Shown here piece after piece: positions 9,570 to 20,521 of a DNA stretch of 64,000 bases; the stretch's first letter is position 1; each line of letters starts with the position of its first letter. The stretch covers positions 930,001 to 994,000 of the forward strand of contig JAADJZ010000007.1 in the NCBI GenBank assembly GCA_011032825.1, written 5' to 3'. Below the pieces are notes generated by a model. That model saw only the letters and a program-made list of their open reading frames with translations. It was not told where the DNA came from and ran no database searches. Made by a program: the position numbers and the translations under genes. This DNA comes from Massariosphaeria phaeospora (Eukaryota; Ascomycota; Dothideomycetes; Pleosporales).

Positions 9570-10986
9570 CTGTGGAGCACGCTATCAGAACCATGGTTCG
9601 TCAAGAGGACTGAACCTTCTTTCACATGTATTCTCTCATCATCGCGATTGTCGCTGGCCATGGGGCTCGAAAATGTGTTCGAACGGATCGAGTATCGACT
9701 CATTGCTTGCCTGATATGGGTTTGAGGTATCTAGTCACAATTTATCTCAAGGGATTGGGGACTTACCCATCAAGTTGCTGAGCAACTGTCTCATCTCACG
9801 CCAAGTGTTAAACAGGTAGTCGTGCTGATGTAGTCACTGGAGCAATCGCCCAGAGCGGACTTTCAACAAGCTTGCTTCTGTCGAGCTTGTCCGAAACATC
9901 GAAGCGTGGTTCTTATTTCCCTATCGTTCCGCAATATCGGGTCGTATTAGAAGTTAGATTTGTCCTACGCCAGTTCTCCATTTTGACAGCGGGACTGTGC
10001 CGATCAATAGAACGTGAAATCTCTAGAGTTAGCGTTAATTTAACACTGATATGCAAAGCGAAAATTGTGGTTACCATGTCAAGTGCAGTAGAATACATCG
10101 ATACAGTATGCAAATAGGTGAACCATGGCGATATTATACCTATACTCTGCATGATCGTACGGAGTATTCTTTCACAGCATGCTATTTGCAAAATAAGGTT
10201 GGAGAGATAGGGCTTTGGACGCACCGGCGGTTTCTTCTGTCGGAATTACTGCGACGCACCTAGACTCGTCCTAGCCTATATACTTTAGTTCGTGCTGGTT
10301 AAGGGAGCGTTTAGAGCTGGCTCAAGAGGGCGCGAGGCGATAGATCGGAGTACTAACAGTTGACTTGCTAAAAGCTTGTGACGGTACCGCTGTTCGAGAT
10401 AACTTCGATGCATAGCAATGCTAGTCAGTGGATGATATATGTGCAGTCCCAAGGCGTAAAGCGTAGGCGGAGTTGCTGGAAACTCGAAGAAAAGCAAGTA
10501 GCTCAAAGTTGATATACAGCGAGTGTGAAATGGAGAAACTATTAATGGAGCATGGTATTCTGCTCAATTACGTGATGCTTTGACACGAGGAGTATGAAAA
10601 GTTTACTATCCTGCGATGAGGCCGGGCGGGTATGGCGAATAGGCAAAGCGATTGACTATCTGTGATAGTGTGTAGGAGAGACGTTTGACTGGGAACCGTG
10701 TTAAATCAGTCCGCTACCTTGTAGTCAGAGGCACATATTGTAATCTGATAGTAGCCGTGGTTGCGAGTGGTCCAGATAACGAATTCAATGTCAACGACAT
10801 GCGGGTCGGTCGTGTTATTAGCGTAGTAGTAAGCACGGCAGTATTTGTTAGACAGGACTTTTCATTTTGATACGGTGTATAGTAGCGAGTGAATGGAGTA
10901 GTCAGCTACTTACTAATGGTGCCAGGAGTCCCTCCCAAAACAACAACAGTAACAAAGAGACAATCAACGAGCTAGAGATGCAACTG

Positions 10987-12388
10987 CTACCGGCAGAAGT
11001 CGATTTGCGTTCTGATTGTGGTCGTCTTTGCAGGTTCCATTAATTCCCTTGGGATCCACTCGCCCTCTCTCTCTTCCCGGGAGCCGATCGCTGATAGATA
11101 CTGAGAACGGGTCACGTGCCAGTTCACGTCCGGCCTAGTCTCGCTCATAGCGCTGTTATGGAGAAGCAAGACTAGCTTAGGGACGCCTGGAACATGCCAG
11201 ACGCTATCTACCCAATGACATGTTTGCACACGTTGTTCTAGTTTCTTTGATGCAAGCAGCCATGTCGACATAGCAGTGGAAGCGACGTGGTCCAAAGCTA
11301 GTAGCCGTTCTACTTTGATGCCTCCCTCATCTTGTATCCGGTGCAAGAGCTCTAGTGATGTACATATGCCTTCGTCCGATGGCACACTCTCCTCGTTCAC
11401 TTGGTAGATACCTAAAACTTTGCAAGGCGGCTGCGTCAGAAACATCGGACCCAGCCGAAGGCTAATTTCACATCTCCCGCGGACAACCTTCATGCGACTT
11501 CCGAGAAGGATAGCCAAGTACTGGTTTAGTTGGAGTTGACTAAAGTCCAGCCAGTACGTTTGTGGAGCGCGAGATCGGACATTACTAGGCGGTGATGGGC
11601 GGTATGCGAAATGGTCTCCTAGGTCGTCGAGCCAATCCAGACTATGCAATAGAGACGCTGGAAGGTTGCGCAGTTGGGTAAATCGTGCAGGGAGATAACG
11701 AGGTTGGCCGCGTCGATGATCCAATTGAAAATCAAGCTCTTTTGCGTACATGTCAATTTCGTCGGAGGTTGGTTCAAGCCATGAGATTATGTCGGGGTCA
11801 ACACGCTGGCCATACTCAATTGGCGAACAAGGTCGTGGCATCCAGAACGAGTCAGCATCGTGTTTGTAATTCATGACGGATTGTGCCGACGCACGCCAGA
11901 ATGTGGACACGTAGCAGGCGATGATTGTGCTTCCGCACCGGCAAAGTGAAGAACAAGGTCCAAAAGCTCGGCGATGGAGAGCGCCTGACGGATGGGTGAG
12001 GTCGAGTGCTGGTCTCCAGCGCGCGGGGCCGATAGCTGCTGCTGCGGCTCAGTGCTGAAGACGGGCCTGTCTCCTGCGCTAACAGGCTCATCAATGACTT
12101 CATATCGGGCAATCTTTGTCTGGATCAAGCTCACTACTTGCACTCTCCACTCATCCAGTGTACGCTTCTCCGTTTTCGAGTAAATCGGATGTGCTTTCGG
12201 GGGATAATTATCCTCGTCGAGTTCGAGTGCCAGTGTGCGTAAAGAATGCTGCTGGCGGCGCCCAAGACTGGTGGAATCCGAGACCTCTTCTCCTGGGAAA
12301 TATAGAGCGACAGAGCGTCGGCACGGTTCTTGTATGATGGTCCTGCGAAACGGCTAGGATCCCAGTTATGGACATGTTCCTGGGTCAT
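10987..12388 (-). pseudogene. Decayed copy 2 of the paralogous pair
   Basis: Same protein as the copy at 7598-9100, in three successive frames. The C-terminal 300 codons (10987-11910) are open (SFWMPRPCSPIEYGQ, ARFTQLRNLPAS, TYWLDFSQLQLNQYL, WHVTRSQYL). The middle (11871-12190, HPIYSKTEKRTLDEWR, IAELLDLVLHFAGAEAQ) is in another frame; a one-base deletion near 11922-11930 explains the shift. The N-terminal part starting at ATG 12388 is again out of frame, with the break around 12190-12260. The codons for AEAQ and CYVSTFWRAS flank the first break exactly as AEAQAAAYYVSTVWRAS does in copy 1. A second explanation, unrecognised introns, is less likely because no GT-AG pair fits. Confidence 0.65.
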
Positions 12389-13169
12389 GGCAACGATTTG
12401 GTGGAATCCGGGGGCCGTGAGAAAAGAAGGAGGAGAGCTAGGGGCTTTTTGTATAGCTAGCAAACAGGGCCTAACAGTGACTCATGGACGGAGCCACGGT
12501 AGGAGGTGGTGGGTTAAGCCCAAGGTCCTCACGCTGAAAACAATGAGGCTCTCCGCAGCAAGTTTGAGCTTTGTGAAGACTTTCTCTGTAGGCAGCAGCA
12601 GGCAGCCACCACGCCTGACCGTTGTGGACACGGACGTGCCAAGCCTCGTCTAATATTTAGCGTTGCTTGAACTCCCTCTCGTTCTCGCCCTCCCACAGGA
12701 CACCACGCAGCGAACAACGCTGCGGCCGACCGTCTCGACAGCGTCCATATATAGGAGAGTGTGCTGGCTCGGTTCCGTGGCGGCGGTTCCTGCCCGCGAT
12801 TGAAGAGACCTCCTGCATTATGAGCCTAGTCTTATTATTCCGCTAGCTGCTACCCAGAACCTGTTGGCCATGTCGCAAAAAGGCTCAACAAGACGCGCAA
12901 TAGCGTTGGAAGTGGCCTGTAATTTCGAGGCTTCTAGAGCCGTCTTTCGTCAGACATTTTCTCTAACGCCCTTAGGTGGTATAGTCGCTTTTGTTGGTAC
13001 GCGACGTCGTTTTCATTCTTCAATTTGCCTCCGCTATATCTGCGTAGTTATCACTTCAGCATCACGTATCATTCCATAAGATACATTCCAAGCCTCACGT
13101 CAACAGAAATAGTTCCCGCCGCGTGCCAATCTTCGTCCACTTCCCATCACAACCACCATCTTTCAGAAA
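12389..13169. other. Intergenic, 0.8 kb
   Basis: Shared upstream region between the minus-strand decayed gene and the plus-strand secreted protein gene. A TATATA element lies at about 12747-12754. No gene seen. Confidence 0.4.
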
Positions 13170-14101
13170 ATGGGTACCTTCCCGTCTATCTCTCACCTCA
13201 TCGTTAAACTATGCGCGCTTATCGCGCTTCCGACCGCACACTCAGCGCAGATATGCGGCGGAATCGGCACGCACGACTACGCCAGCATTTCTTTCTACAT
13301 GGGCAACTTCTTTTACGGAGCCCCGTCGACCTTCGCTCTCTGCGCCGATTTTTGCAAATACGACTATCCACGCTGTAGGAGCTTCCGTTACTGGTACGAC
13401 CCGTACGCAAACAGCCAGTACTGCGAGTTTTTCGAAAATTGGGCGTAAGTGAGACATGATTTAGTGGTGTGTAGCGAGTGCTTACTGACTTTACTGTTGG
13501 GTGCAGAGAAGACTACTTCATCCCTCAGCCCCAGGCCGAGTACTACTATTATGATATCGACTGCGGCTTTCCTGACTACGCAGTGCGGGAAACCGTCTAC
13601 GAGACGATGACGGAAACGGTCGCCGTGCCCACAAGTACCGTTACGCAGACCCAGACCGAGCTGTCTACTCAGACTTCGACCGCCTCACTGACAACCACAA
13701 ATACCGTCACACAGACAGAAACCGAGCTGTCTATACGGACTTCGACCGCCTCAATTACAACCACAAATACTGTCACGCAGACCGAAACCGAGCTATCTAT
13801 ACGGACTTCGACCGCCTCGATCACGTCCACGAGTACTGTGACTCAGACGCAGACTGAACTGTCTACTCGGACGTCGACCGCTTCCATCACCTTCACAAGT
13901 ACCATCAGGCAAACCCAGACCGAGCTGTCGACTCGAATATCGACCGCCTCGATCACGACCACGACCTCTTTCACCGTGTACAGCCGAACTCGCACGATCA
14001 CTTTGTGGAGCTATTTCACAACTACACGGGTGTTGATTACGTCAGTGCGAGTACCTGTCGTAACGACTGTTACTCGGACTACTACTGTGCGGGTACCGTA
14101 G
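13170..14101 (+). CDS. Secreted Thr/Ser-rich repeat protein, 2 exons
   Basis: Exons 13170-13444 and 13507-14101 (62-bp intron, GTAAGT...GTGCAG) give 289 residues. A signal peptide is evident (hydrophobic stretch LCALIALPTAHS, residues about 14-26). It is followed by a Cys-containing globular part of about 90 residues with the feel of a PAN/WSC-type module (CGGIG, LCADFCKYDYPRCRSF, CEFFENW, IDCGF). After residue about 140 comes a Thr/Ser-rich region with five copies of a 22-residue unit (TVTQTETELSIRTSTASITT). No C-terminal hydrophobic tail, so it is probably released or wall-associated and heavily O-glycosylated (inference). Precise family not recognised. Confidence 0.75.
13634..13963 (+). 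repeat. Five in-frame tandem copies of a 66-bp coding minisatellite
   Basis: Period 66 bp (22 codons) inside the second exon of the Thr-rich secreted protein. Copies carry mostly synonymous or conservative differences (Q/E, T/I, S/T). A multiple-of-three unit keeps the frame open when copy number changes. Confidence 0.8.
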
Positions 14102-14697
14102 GCTTTTGAAGTCGAGTAAGAGGATCTTCTCTCTTTTACTAAGGCAACAACATGTCTGCTGCTCCTGCTGCTTCGTTCAAATTCTATTGCTGTTGTTTGA
14201 AAGGGGGTTGTAATTTTCACTGAATTAGATTATCTCCTGTCGACGGGCTTCGTTCGTTATGTATATCATAGGAAGGTCTGTAATATCCTTAGCGAATCAA
14301 GTATATAGCCCCGGGAGAATCGTTAACGAAAATGATTCTAGTATGGCGTGCGGCCAGTTGCATTCACACATATTATACCCTCATCTGGGCTGACGTGGTG
14401 GGGAGTTGATTAAGTCAAGAGCTAGTTTAGGAAGTGAGGGTCTGGATAACTTTGCTGCGCTGGATGTGGTGGGCCAGTATCCTCGAGCGCAGCGGAGGTG
14501 TCGGCCTCAACGACGAGTTTACACATCTACCCTCAATAATCTGTCCAATATCCAGAAGTCAACTCGCCGCTTTGACCCAAATTCGACATTTTTTATTGTC
14601 TATAACACGCGACAAACGGTAAAGTGGTATAAATACAAGAAGATTTGTCTATGAGAGCCGAAAACCCCGTCGTTCCCGCTTTCTATCCCTTCAGAGA
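14102..14697. other. Intergenic between convergent genes
   Basis: 3' flanks of two converging genes. No coding or structural signal seen. Confidence 0.4.
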
Positions 14698-15642
14698 CTA
14701 CCACTCATGATCGTCTTCGAAGTCGAATATCATTGGGGGTGTAACTGCCCTGGTCTTGCTCCTGTTCGACCCATCTGCTTGTACAATCTCATCGTTATCC
14801 TTGCGATCGAAACATCTACTGTGGATCAGGTCAATATCCTTCCCGGCATACCACCTTACTGCGCCGAGTTGATTCCCCATGCAGGCCTGGTCTTTTTCGA
14901 TGTATGTGCCTACTGGCGTAGCATTGATGTCGTAACTCAGCCAAGTAGCTAACTGCGCGAAGTTCTCCGCCGGGCTAGAATTCGAGTAGGGGTCAGGAAC
15001 ACACGAGTCAGCCGCGATCGCCTCGGTGAATTCCTTCGACTCCGAGAAGCCCTTGTCGATCGAATGGAATGCCTCGTGCTGGAAAACAGCATCGTTGATA
15101 GGACCTGTAACAACGACTATTCACAGTCAATATCATGGAGAAGAAAATTACAACAAGTGGTACTCACAGCGATTGTTGACCGAAGCGCCAGACGCGCTGA
15201 CGGAACCGTCGGGTTTCGTGCCGTCAAGGGCCATGACGTGGATAACATGGCTGCGCACAGCTGGTGCAACGCGGCCGAAGGAGTCCACCACTTCCTGGAT
15301 GCTCGCCTGCGCCCAGGTGCATCGACACATCGTCCAGGGCCTGTCTATACAATCATTGTATTCAACCTGGAATACTTCGACATCCTCGATGGCACAATTC
15401 GGGCGAGGATCTTCATCCGACTTTGCTGCGGCCGCAATGTCATAGCAGAATTTGGGGTAACTGCCCTTATCTACCCATGGCGTAATGGTGCTTCTACCCA
15501 TAGGGGGCTTGTGTTCTTCGCGCTCGTCGAGGATCTTGAAGTCGTCTACCATGGTGTCCTTTCCTAATGGGTCTCCCCTGACCAGGAGAGCTGGGGAAAA
15601 GAATAGCAGAGAAGCGAGGAGTTTTGGAACCATTGGAGACAT
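14698..15642 (-). CDS. Secreted HExxH putative metalloprotease-like protein, 2 exons
   Basis: Minus-strand exons 15642-15168 and 15104-14698, joined over a 63-bp intron (GTGAGT...TTACAG), encode 293 residues. I prefer the ATG at 15642 because it starts a clean signal peptide (PKLLASLLFFSPALLV). The splice creates the continuous string CPINDAVFQHEAFHSIDKGF, whose HEAFH (168-172) is a zincin HExxH motif; Glu205 in PAENFAQ could be the third zinc ligand as in gluzincins. Cys-rich section CIDRPWTMCRC at 98-108. It recalls, from memory, con-13-type secreted fungal proteins, but I cannot verify that. Activity is inferred only from the motif. Confidence 0.65.
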
Positions 15643-17063
15643 GGTGAAAAGCGACCGGAGAAATAATCGAGTGCACTGCAAGAGAAACCAGCGAAGAGAT
15701 CAACGGGTGAAAACTGCTAGAGTCGAAGCAGAGGGTGTTGAAGTTGAAACTGGGATTGGTGGACTACTGATGGCATCTTCGACGGCTTTATATCAGCATT
15801 CTGACACCATCTCAGCTAACATTACACCGCCTTGGATGCTCTCAATCCGGTAGTCGACGTGGATACTGCGCAGCTCGTACGCGTACTACCACTTTCAGAT
15901 CTCAACCCGCTCGACCCCGGGATTGCCGCTGTTTCGACGATCACTGCGTTTCGGAAACAATGGAAACCTAACTCAAGTGGACGCATAATTGGGGCTGCAT
16001 CGCGTAGCTTCATCGGCCTCAAATATCCACTCGGGAGCGCTCCTTACATGCTCTGTTGATCGTCCCGCGAACAGACCCCCACGACTTCAACCCATCAATA
16101 CGATGACTTTCACCTAAGGCCTCCGTAGCCCTCAACCCACTGCAGTCAAATACCGATACCATGCCCCGGCTCTCCTTTCTCGGCACAGCCACTAGAGCCT
16201 CGCATTGCGCCTCTGGATGCATGAGATCGTGCAATGCCAACGCACTAGATTTTATACATAGCCGCACTAGCTTCACCAAAATGAACCCAAGCATTGATCT
16301 ACAGACTCGGGCCGCTTGTTAGGTTGACGCATAGTAGCCTAGTTAGGCGAGCGGTCTACGGACTTGCAAAGCTTGTTTCAGCTTTATTGTTGCCAAGGTT
16401 TGATTTAAAAATAACGACAATGTTTGTAGAGGCACCTACACATTCTTCATCTTACTGGATATCGCACTGGAAGGGTGTCTGAGCCGTGTAGGTACCGGTA
16501 CTTAGCGGCGATGTGCGCTGGCGCTGGCGTTTCGGACTGGGTCACGCGGTCAGTCTACGCGCTCGGTCTACACAAGGGCTGCCTGGAGGCGGCTATGCAT
16601 ACACTTCCAGTGGTACACTCCGAACTTTGTTGATGGCGAAGTGCCTATTTTGTTTGCATTGGGGTTGTTTTCAGAAACACTCCCGTGGGTGTGGCTGAGA
16701 TGCTAGGGCGCAAGTCTTCAGCCCTGTTTATTACCCGACTCCTAGTTCCACGTCCAAGTTTTTACTTTTTCCAGCAACTCACCGTGCGAGTGTTTCAAGG
16801 CTTCGAGCTACTTCCAACGTTGCCTCGTATGGCCTAGGGGTCCGACACGGTCATTGGGACTTAGTTGGAAGGAGATTCGAATCAATGCGAAGAGTTAAAA
16901 GAATTGGCTTTGTGTCTTACAAACGACGAGGTCGATTACGCCTCCTTATGGACAAAACTATGGGCCATATTAAATCCTCCGGGACAAAAACGTCAAACCT
17001 GGATAGACACCCTACCAAAACCAAAGAACAAACGTCTGCGCGGCGTCAACTCCTCTCGCTTCA
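15643..17063. other. Intergenic, 1.4 kb
   Basis: Upstream region of the HExxH gene plus unassigned sequence. A stop-free minus-strand frame at 16019-16294 (91 codons) and a short plus-strand frame at 16885-17067 are open, but neither has recognisable motifs or splice context. Nothing else seen. Confidence 0.35.
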
Positions 17064-17682
17064 CTAGCATCCGGCGTAGATCAACTGCAACCCATTAGCT
17101 CAAGCTGACACAGATTCCCTCGCATCTCCATCTGCAACTCACCTCGATCATGCGCATGCGTCTCCACTCGACCAACTCCTGTACCGTCAGCCCCGGCACC
17201 TCCTTCCAAAACCCTTGTCTCGTGACGTTGAACGGCCACGTCAAAAACGCCATGGTCAGCAGCGCCTCGATCTGCTCGTCGTTCTCCAGCGGACTGACTG
17301 TGTTGAACAGCACCTGGCGCAGTTTCTGCGCGCCGAGGCCTTGGTACTGGACGCGGGGGAGCAGGTGGTCGAGCTCGGTTGGGTGGCTTTGCTGAGGCGC
17401 TGTGTGGAAGGGCAGGTGCAGGACGTGCCATGTAAATGGGTAGTTTGGGTCGTTGGGGAAGCCGGTCGGGGCTGGGTAGCCTTTGGGTGGCGCGGGGGGT
17501 GTGTCGGGAGTGGGGGGCGCGGAAGTGGAAGTGGATTGCGGCGGTGGCGAACTCTGGTTCGTGGTGGGCAACTTTTTGGTTGGGAGACGGTGGACGGTGG
17601 CGTTTGGGTTTTCTTCGAAGGCGTGCATTGTGCTGGGAGAAGAAGGGGTTCCGGAATTAGCTGGTGTGTCTTGTAGAGGCAT
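17064..17682 (-). CDS. Hypothetical Pro-rich protein, 2 exons
   Basis: Exon 17682-17143 (180 codons) ends at GAG before a GTGAGT donor; a 58-bp intron with a branch-like GCTAATG ends at TTGCAG, and a six-codon last exon (17084-17064) finishes the 186-residue protein. Residues about 1-75 are disordered and Ser/Thr/Pro-rich (PPPQSTSTSAPPTPDTPPAP). From about 80 onward a compact domain follows (PFTWHVLHLPF, LDHLLPRVQYQGLGAQKLRQ, then a helical segment ending in VQELVEWRRMRMIE). I do not recognise the family. No signal peptide or membrane segment. Confidence 0.6.
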
Positions 17683-18187
17683 GGTTGCGAGTGCGAGTGC
17701 GAGTTTAGTGGTATAAGTGTAAGTGTAACTGTAGGTATAAGCGGGTATAAGTACTAGTGGGCGCTGTAGGTGATGTTAGAAGGCGTGGGGTGTTACACCT
17801 TGGGGTAAGTCCTACCAGGTCATTATTATGTCCAGAGTCTATGAGGGTGAAGTTGCCAACTATTATTTATACAGTAGAATATACTGTTAGGCACAACGCT
17901 GATGAACATATCTGTATTAGTTATGAAGTCTTTGGGAGACTTCTGAGCTTGATGGTTTGCGAGTGAAAACTTACCTAGGTACCCAGACCTATGGTCATGC
18001 GCGATCTCGAGGGAAGCAAACGCATCCCTTGGTCTTGGCAAGCCAACGAAGGTAAGAGTAGCACGCCCTCGATGCAAGTACCACGCCCTCGATGCATAAA
18101 GCCTGCGGTCCTCAGCGTTCTGGCCCCCATCCACCTCTTAGTACCGAACTCGACAAGCCGACCTTTACATTCCCACCTCCAAACACC
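17683..18187. other. Divergent promoter region with a short direct repeat
   Basis: Separates the minus-strand hypothetical gene from the plus-strand small secreted protein gene. A 15-bp element CACGCCCTCGATGCA occurs twice with a 20-bp period (18062-18076 and 18082-18096), about 90-125 bp upstream of the next ATG. Such a duplication may be a regulatory element or chance slippage. Confidence 0.45.
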
Positions 18188-18574
18188 ATGCACATCACCA
18201 AGGTCTTCCTGGGTATCATCGCCCTCACCACCCACCTCATCAGCGCCACCCTCGCCGCTCCCCCGCTTGACACGCGCCTCGCAAGCCGCAGCACCTCGTG
18301 CTACTACCTACCCAAACTCATCCTCAACAAATGGACCCTCACCATCGAGCCCCAGAGCGGACAAGGCGCGAATGACTGTGGCAAGGCGTATCTCGAAGGT
18401 CTGGCCAACGAGGGGTGCGTCGTTACGACATGGAAGTGTCTTTTCGTCGAGGGTGAAGGACTCTCGATCACGTTCAATGCTAGGAAGGTGTGCGGCGCTG
18501 ATAAGGTCGAGAGGGTGATGCGGAAGGGTAGCATGCCGCCGCTGGAGGGTGTGAATTGCTATCAGCGGGAGTGA
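18188..18574 (+). CDS. Small secreted Cys-containing protein (effector candidate)
   Basis: Single exon, 128 residues. ATG 18188 begins a strong signal peptide (VFLGIIALTTHLISATLAA, cleavage near residue 24). The mature part of about 100 residues has six Cys (near residues 38, 63, 77, 83, 102 and 124), compatible with three disulfides. No family recognised. Size, secretion signal, even Cys number and location in a gene-poor, pseudogene-bearing stretch match the profile of fungal effector candidates or small wall-active proteins; this is inference from form only. Confidence 0.65.
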   Translation: MHITKVFLGIIALTTHLISATLAAPPLDTRLASRSTSCYYLPKLILNKWTLTIEPQSGQGANDCGKAYLEGLANEGCVVTTWKCLFVEGEGLSITFNARKVCGADKVERVMRKGSMPPLEGVNCYQRE

Positions 18575-19430
18575 GTGGATCCGCGGGCGGGTAGACTGTA
18601 AACCACCCACCATACTGTCGTGTCCTGGTGGGGATCGGTTTTCATGAGGGCATCTGGAGATTTTGACTAGCGGCACTCGAGTATCCAGCGATGGGTGACT
18701 CTCTCTGCGAATGGCAGATGCTAGGAAGCGTTTGCTATATGGGCTAATTAGCTTCAATACTAAATGATGTAGCTCTGCTTTCAAACAGACGTCAAGGCAG
18801 AAAGGGAGAATCTAGGATAAGTCAGCCAAGCATTCCTCGTTTCGTGCAAGCCAAGGATAGTTCACCCCTATCGAACCTCTAAGAAACAGCATCAACAACT
18901 GCATCCTTGACCAGCCGCCCATCCTTCAGTACCTCACGTTCCAATCATTCTCTTTCCTCGCCGTCACGAGAACGCAACGCCCATTGAACCAGCATGTGTA
19001 TAACGCACCTAATCCACCACATCTGCAGAAAGCGACAGATAGCGAAAGACCCCACGGCCTTTACAACCAGCGCGATTCCTCCGATGCCTATGACGCGGAA
19101 CGAACGAGGCGAATACATAAGGGAGAAGCCGTGGCGTAGCGGCGGCATAAAGGGTACTGAGATTCTGGGGCAGGCGGTGAGTGGACGGTTTCATAGTCGA
19201 TGCGACAGGGAAGGAGAGAGAACAAAATCGGGACTGAGTTTGATCTTGGGTGTGGGGCTAATGGCTGGATTTAGGATAGAGACCAGGGGTTGGGCGAGCT
19301 TTTGAGTCGGTGATGGGGGGATGGCATGGCGAATAGGAGAAATAAACACCCGATTTGTCGTATCAAAGGGTCTGACGACGAAAGAGAGTAAGAGGATTAT
19401 GCGAGGCAACATTAGGTCGATACTTCCATA
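18575..19430. other. Intergenic, 0.86 kb
   Basis: 3' flanks of the effector candidate and of the minus-strand membrane protein gene. A minus-strand frame at 18945-19148 has a hydrophobic stretch (VIGIGGIALVVKAVGSFAIC) but no conserved motif or splice evidence; not called. Confidence 0.35.
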
Positions 19431-19978
19431 TCAAATTGGTCTGTCTCTGCTGTGTTTAACATCGCTGCGGGTACCAGTCTTCGCCTGCCCTTCTTCCGCC
19501 TTGTCTAATCCAACTGGAACAACAACAGTCTCAGCCTTTCTCTTTATGGAAATTCCTTTCGTACTACCATTCGCAGAAACCGGTTTAAAAGTTGAGCCTT
19601 CCTCGATCATTCTCCGATATTTATCCCTTTTTGCTCTGCGCAGTATAAAGCCGATTGAGAAGGCGAGTATGAGGAGGCACATCGTCGCAGCGAGTATGCC
19701 CGCAATTGCCATCGGTGTAAATCCATTCTCGGACGATGGTTTCGAAGTGGTTGTAGATGTGTACGAGGCGAGAGTTGTTGTTGGTGTGGCAGAGCTTAGG
19801 GAACTGGGAGAAGACGGTGGGAGGTGTGATGCGACCTGCGAGGCCATCTTGCATTGTGTGAGTAAGAGGTTCTTCGTGTGGAGAAATGCAAACTAACAGG
19901 AACTGTCTGCGCCAACGTATGAGTCGGTGTCGAAATAGTGGATGGAGCTAGCGATGTTGTGTTGTACTGGTAATACAT
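19431..19978 (-). CDS. Single-pass membrane protein with Ser/Thr-rich ectodomain, 2 exons
   Basis: Exons 19978-19898 and 19847-19431 join in phase 0 over a 50-bp intron (donor GTTAGT, acceptor TGCAAG), giving 165 residues. The first ~70 residues are Ser/Thr/Pro-rich (LPPSSPSSLSSATPTTTLAS), followed by one membrane segment (MAIAGILAATMCLLILAFSI), a basic stop-transfer stretch (RRAKRDKYRR) and a Lys-rich tail. This resembles many fungal type III or sensor-like membrane proteins with a mucin-like stalk, but no N-terminal signal peptide is seen, so an upstream exon could be missing. Function unknown. Confidence 0.55.
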
Positions 19979-20521
19979 TGTGTAGCTAGAAGAGAGTCGT
20001 GGTGTACTAGGAAGATTAATAAGAACATAGGAAAGGCCGGAAGCAAAGGCGGCTAGGTCTATCAAGGCCTGGATAATAGTAGTACGACCTGCTCATTATA
20101 TAATAAATCGTATAGCTAGCCAGCGATCATGCGAGTAGCCTCCCCCGCAGGCGTTATGTGGAGGGCTGAAAAGCCTGGCGTTTTTCATTGAAGACAAACT
20201 GGTCAATATTGACATAGTTGAACTCGCGGCTGGGGTAGGGCTGAGTGTACGAGCGGACGACCTGTACACATGATTGGCGGGCAAGATAAGCGCCTCTCAA
20301 TTGGTGGCTTTGGGCTCATCAAAGTAGCGAGGAAAGGAACACCTAAGCGACTTCGTGCCGTATTCTGGGTGCCTGGACAAATCGGGGGGAAAGGCCAGGC
20401 GCGATTGTGGACGAGTTTTTCAGGGAGTCTTCTGTGGTTGGATGAATGCGTTCAGCTACGATTTCCAAACTTGGACGAGAATTCTCCCCATCCTGGTGCA
20501 TATGTCGAGCGGCGATAGTTG
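19979..20521. other. Intergenic, 0.54 kb
   Basis: Lies upstream of the membrane protein gene and downstream of the transporter gene, both on the minus strand. No feature recognised. Confidence 0.4.

Larger units (their letters stand above)
9101..10986. other. Intergenic, 1.9 kb, largely featureless
   Basis: Contains a minus-strand TATA box (9170-9176) for the decayed gene and one coding-like fragment (9435-9569). A further minus-strand stretch near 9776-9835 (Trp-Arg-Glu-Met-Arg-Gln, followed by a GTAAGT donor) also looks exon-like but is preceded by an in-frame stop. From 9900 to 10986 I see nothing. Confidence 0.35.

Noticed and set aside
13634..13963. Regular 66-bp repeats considered as a CRISPR-like array
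   Set aside because: They are contiguous, without spacers, and encode an in-frame protein repeat in a eukaryotic secreted protein.
16826..16890. tRNA-like A-box (TGGCCTAGGGG) and B-box (GATTCGAATC)
   Set aside because: The T-arm cannot pair (GGAGA against CAATG), the acceptor stem does not form, and no anticodon arm is evident. At most a decayed tRNA or SINE head.
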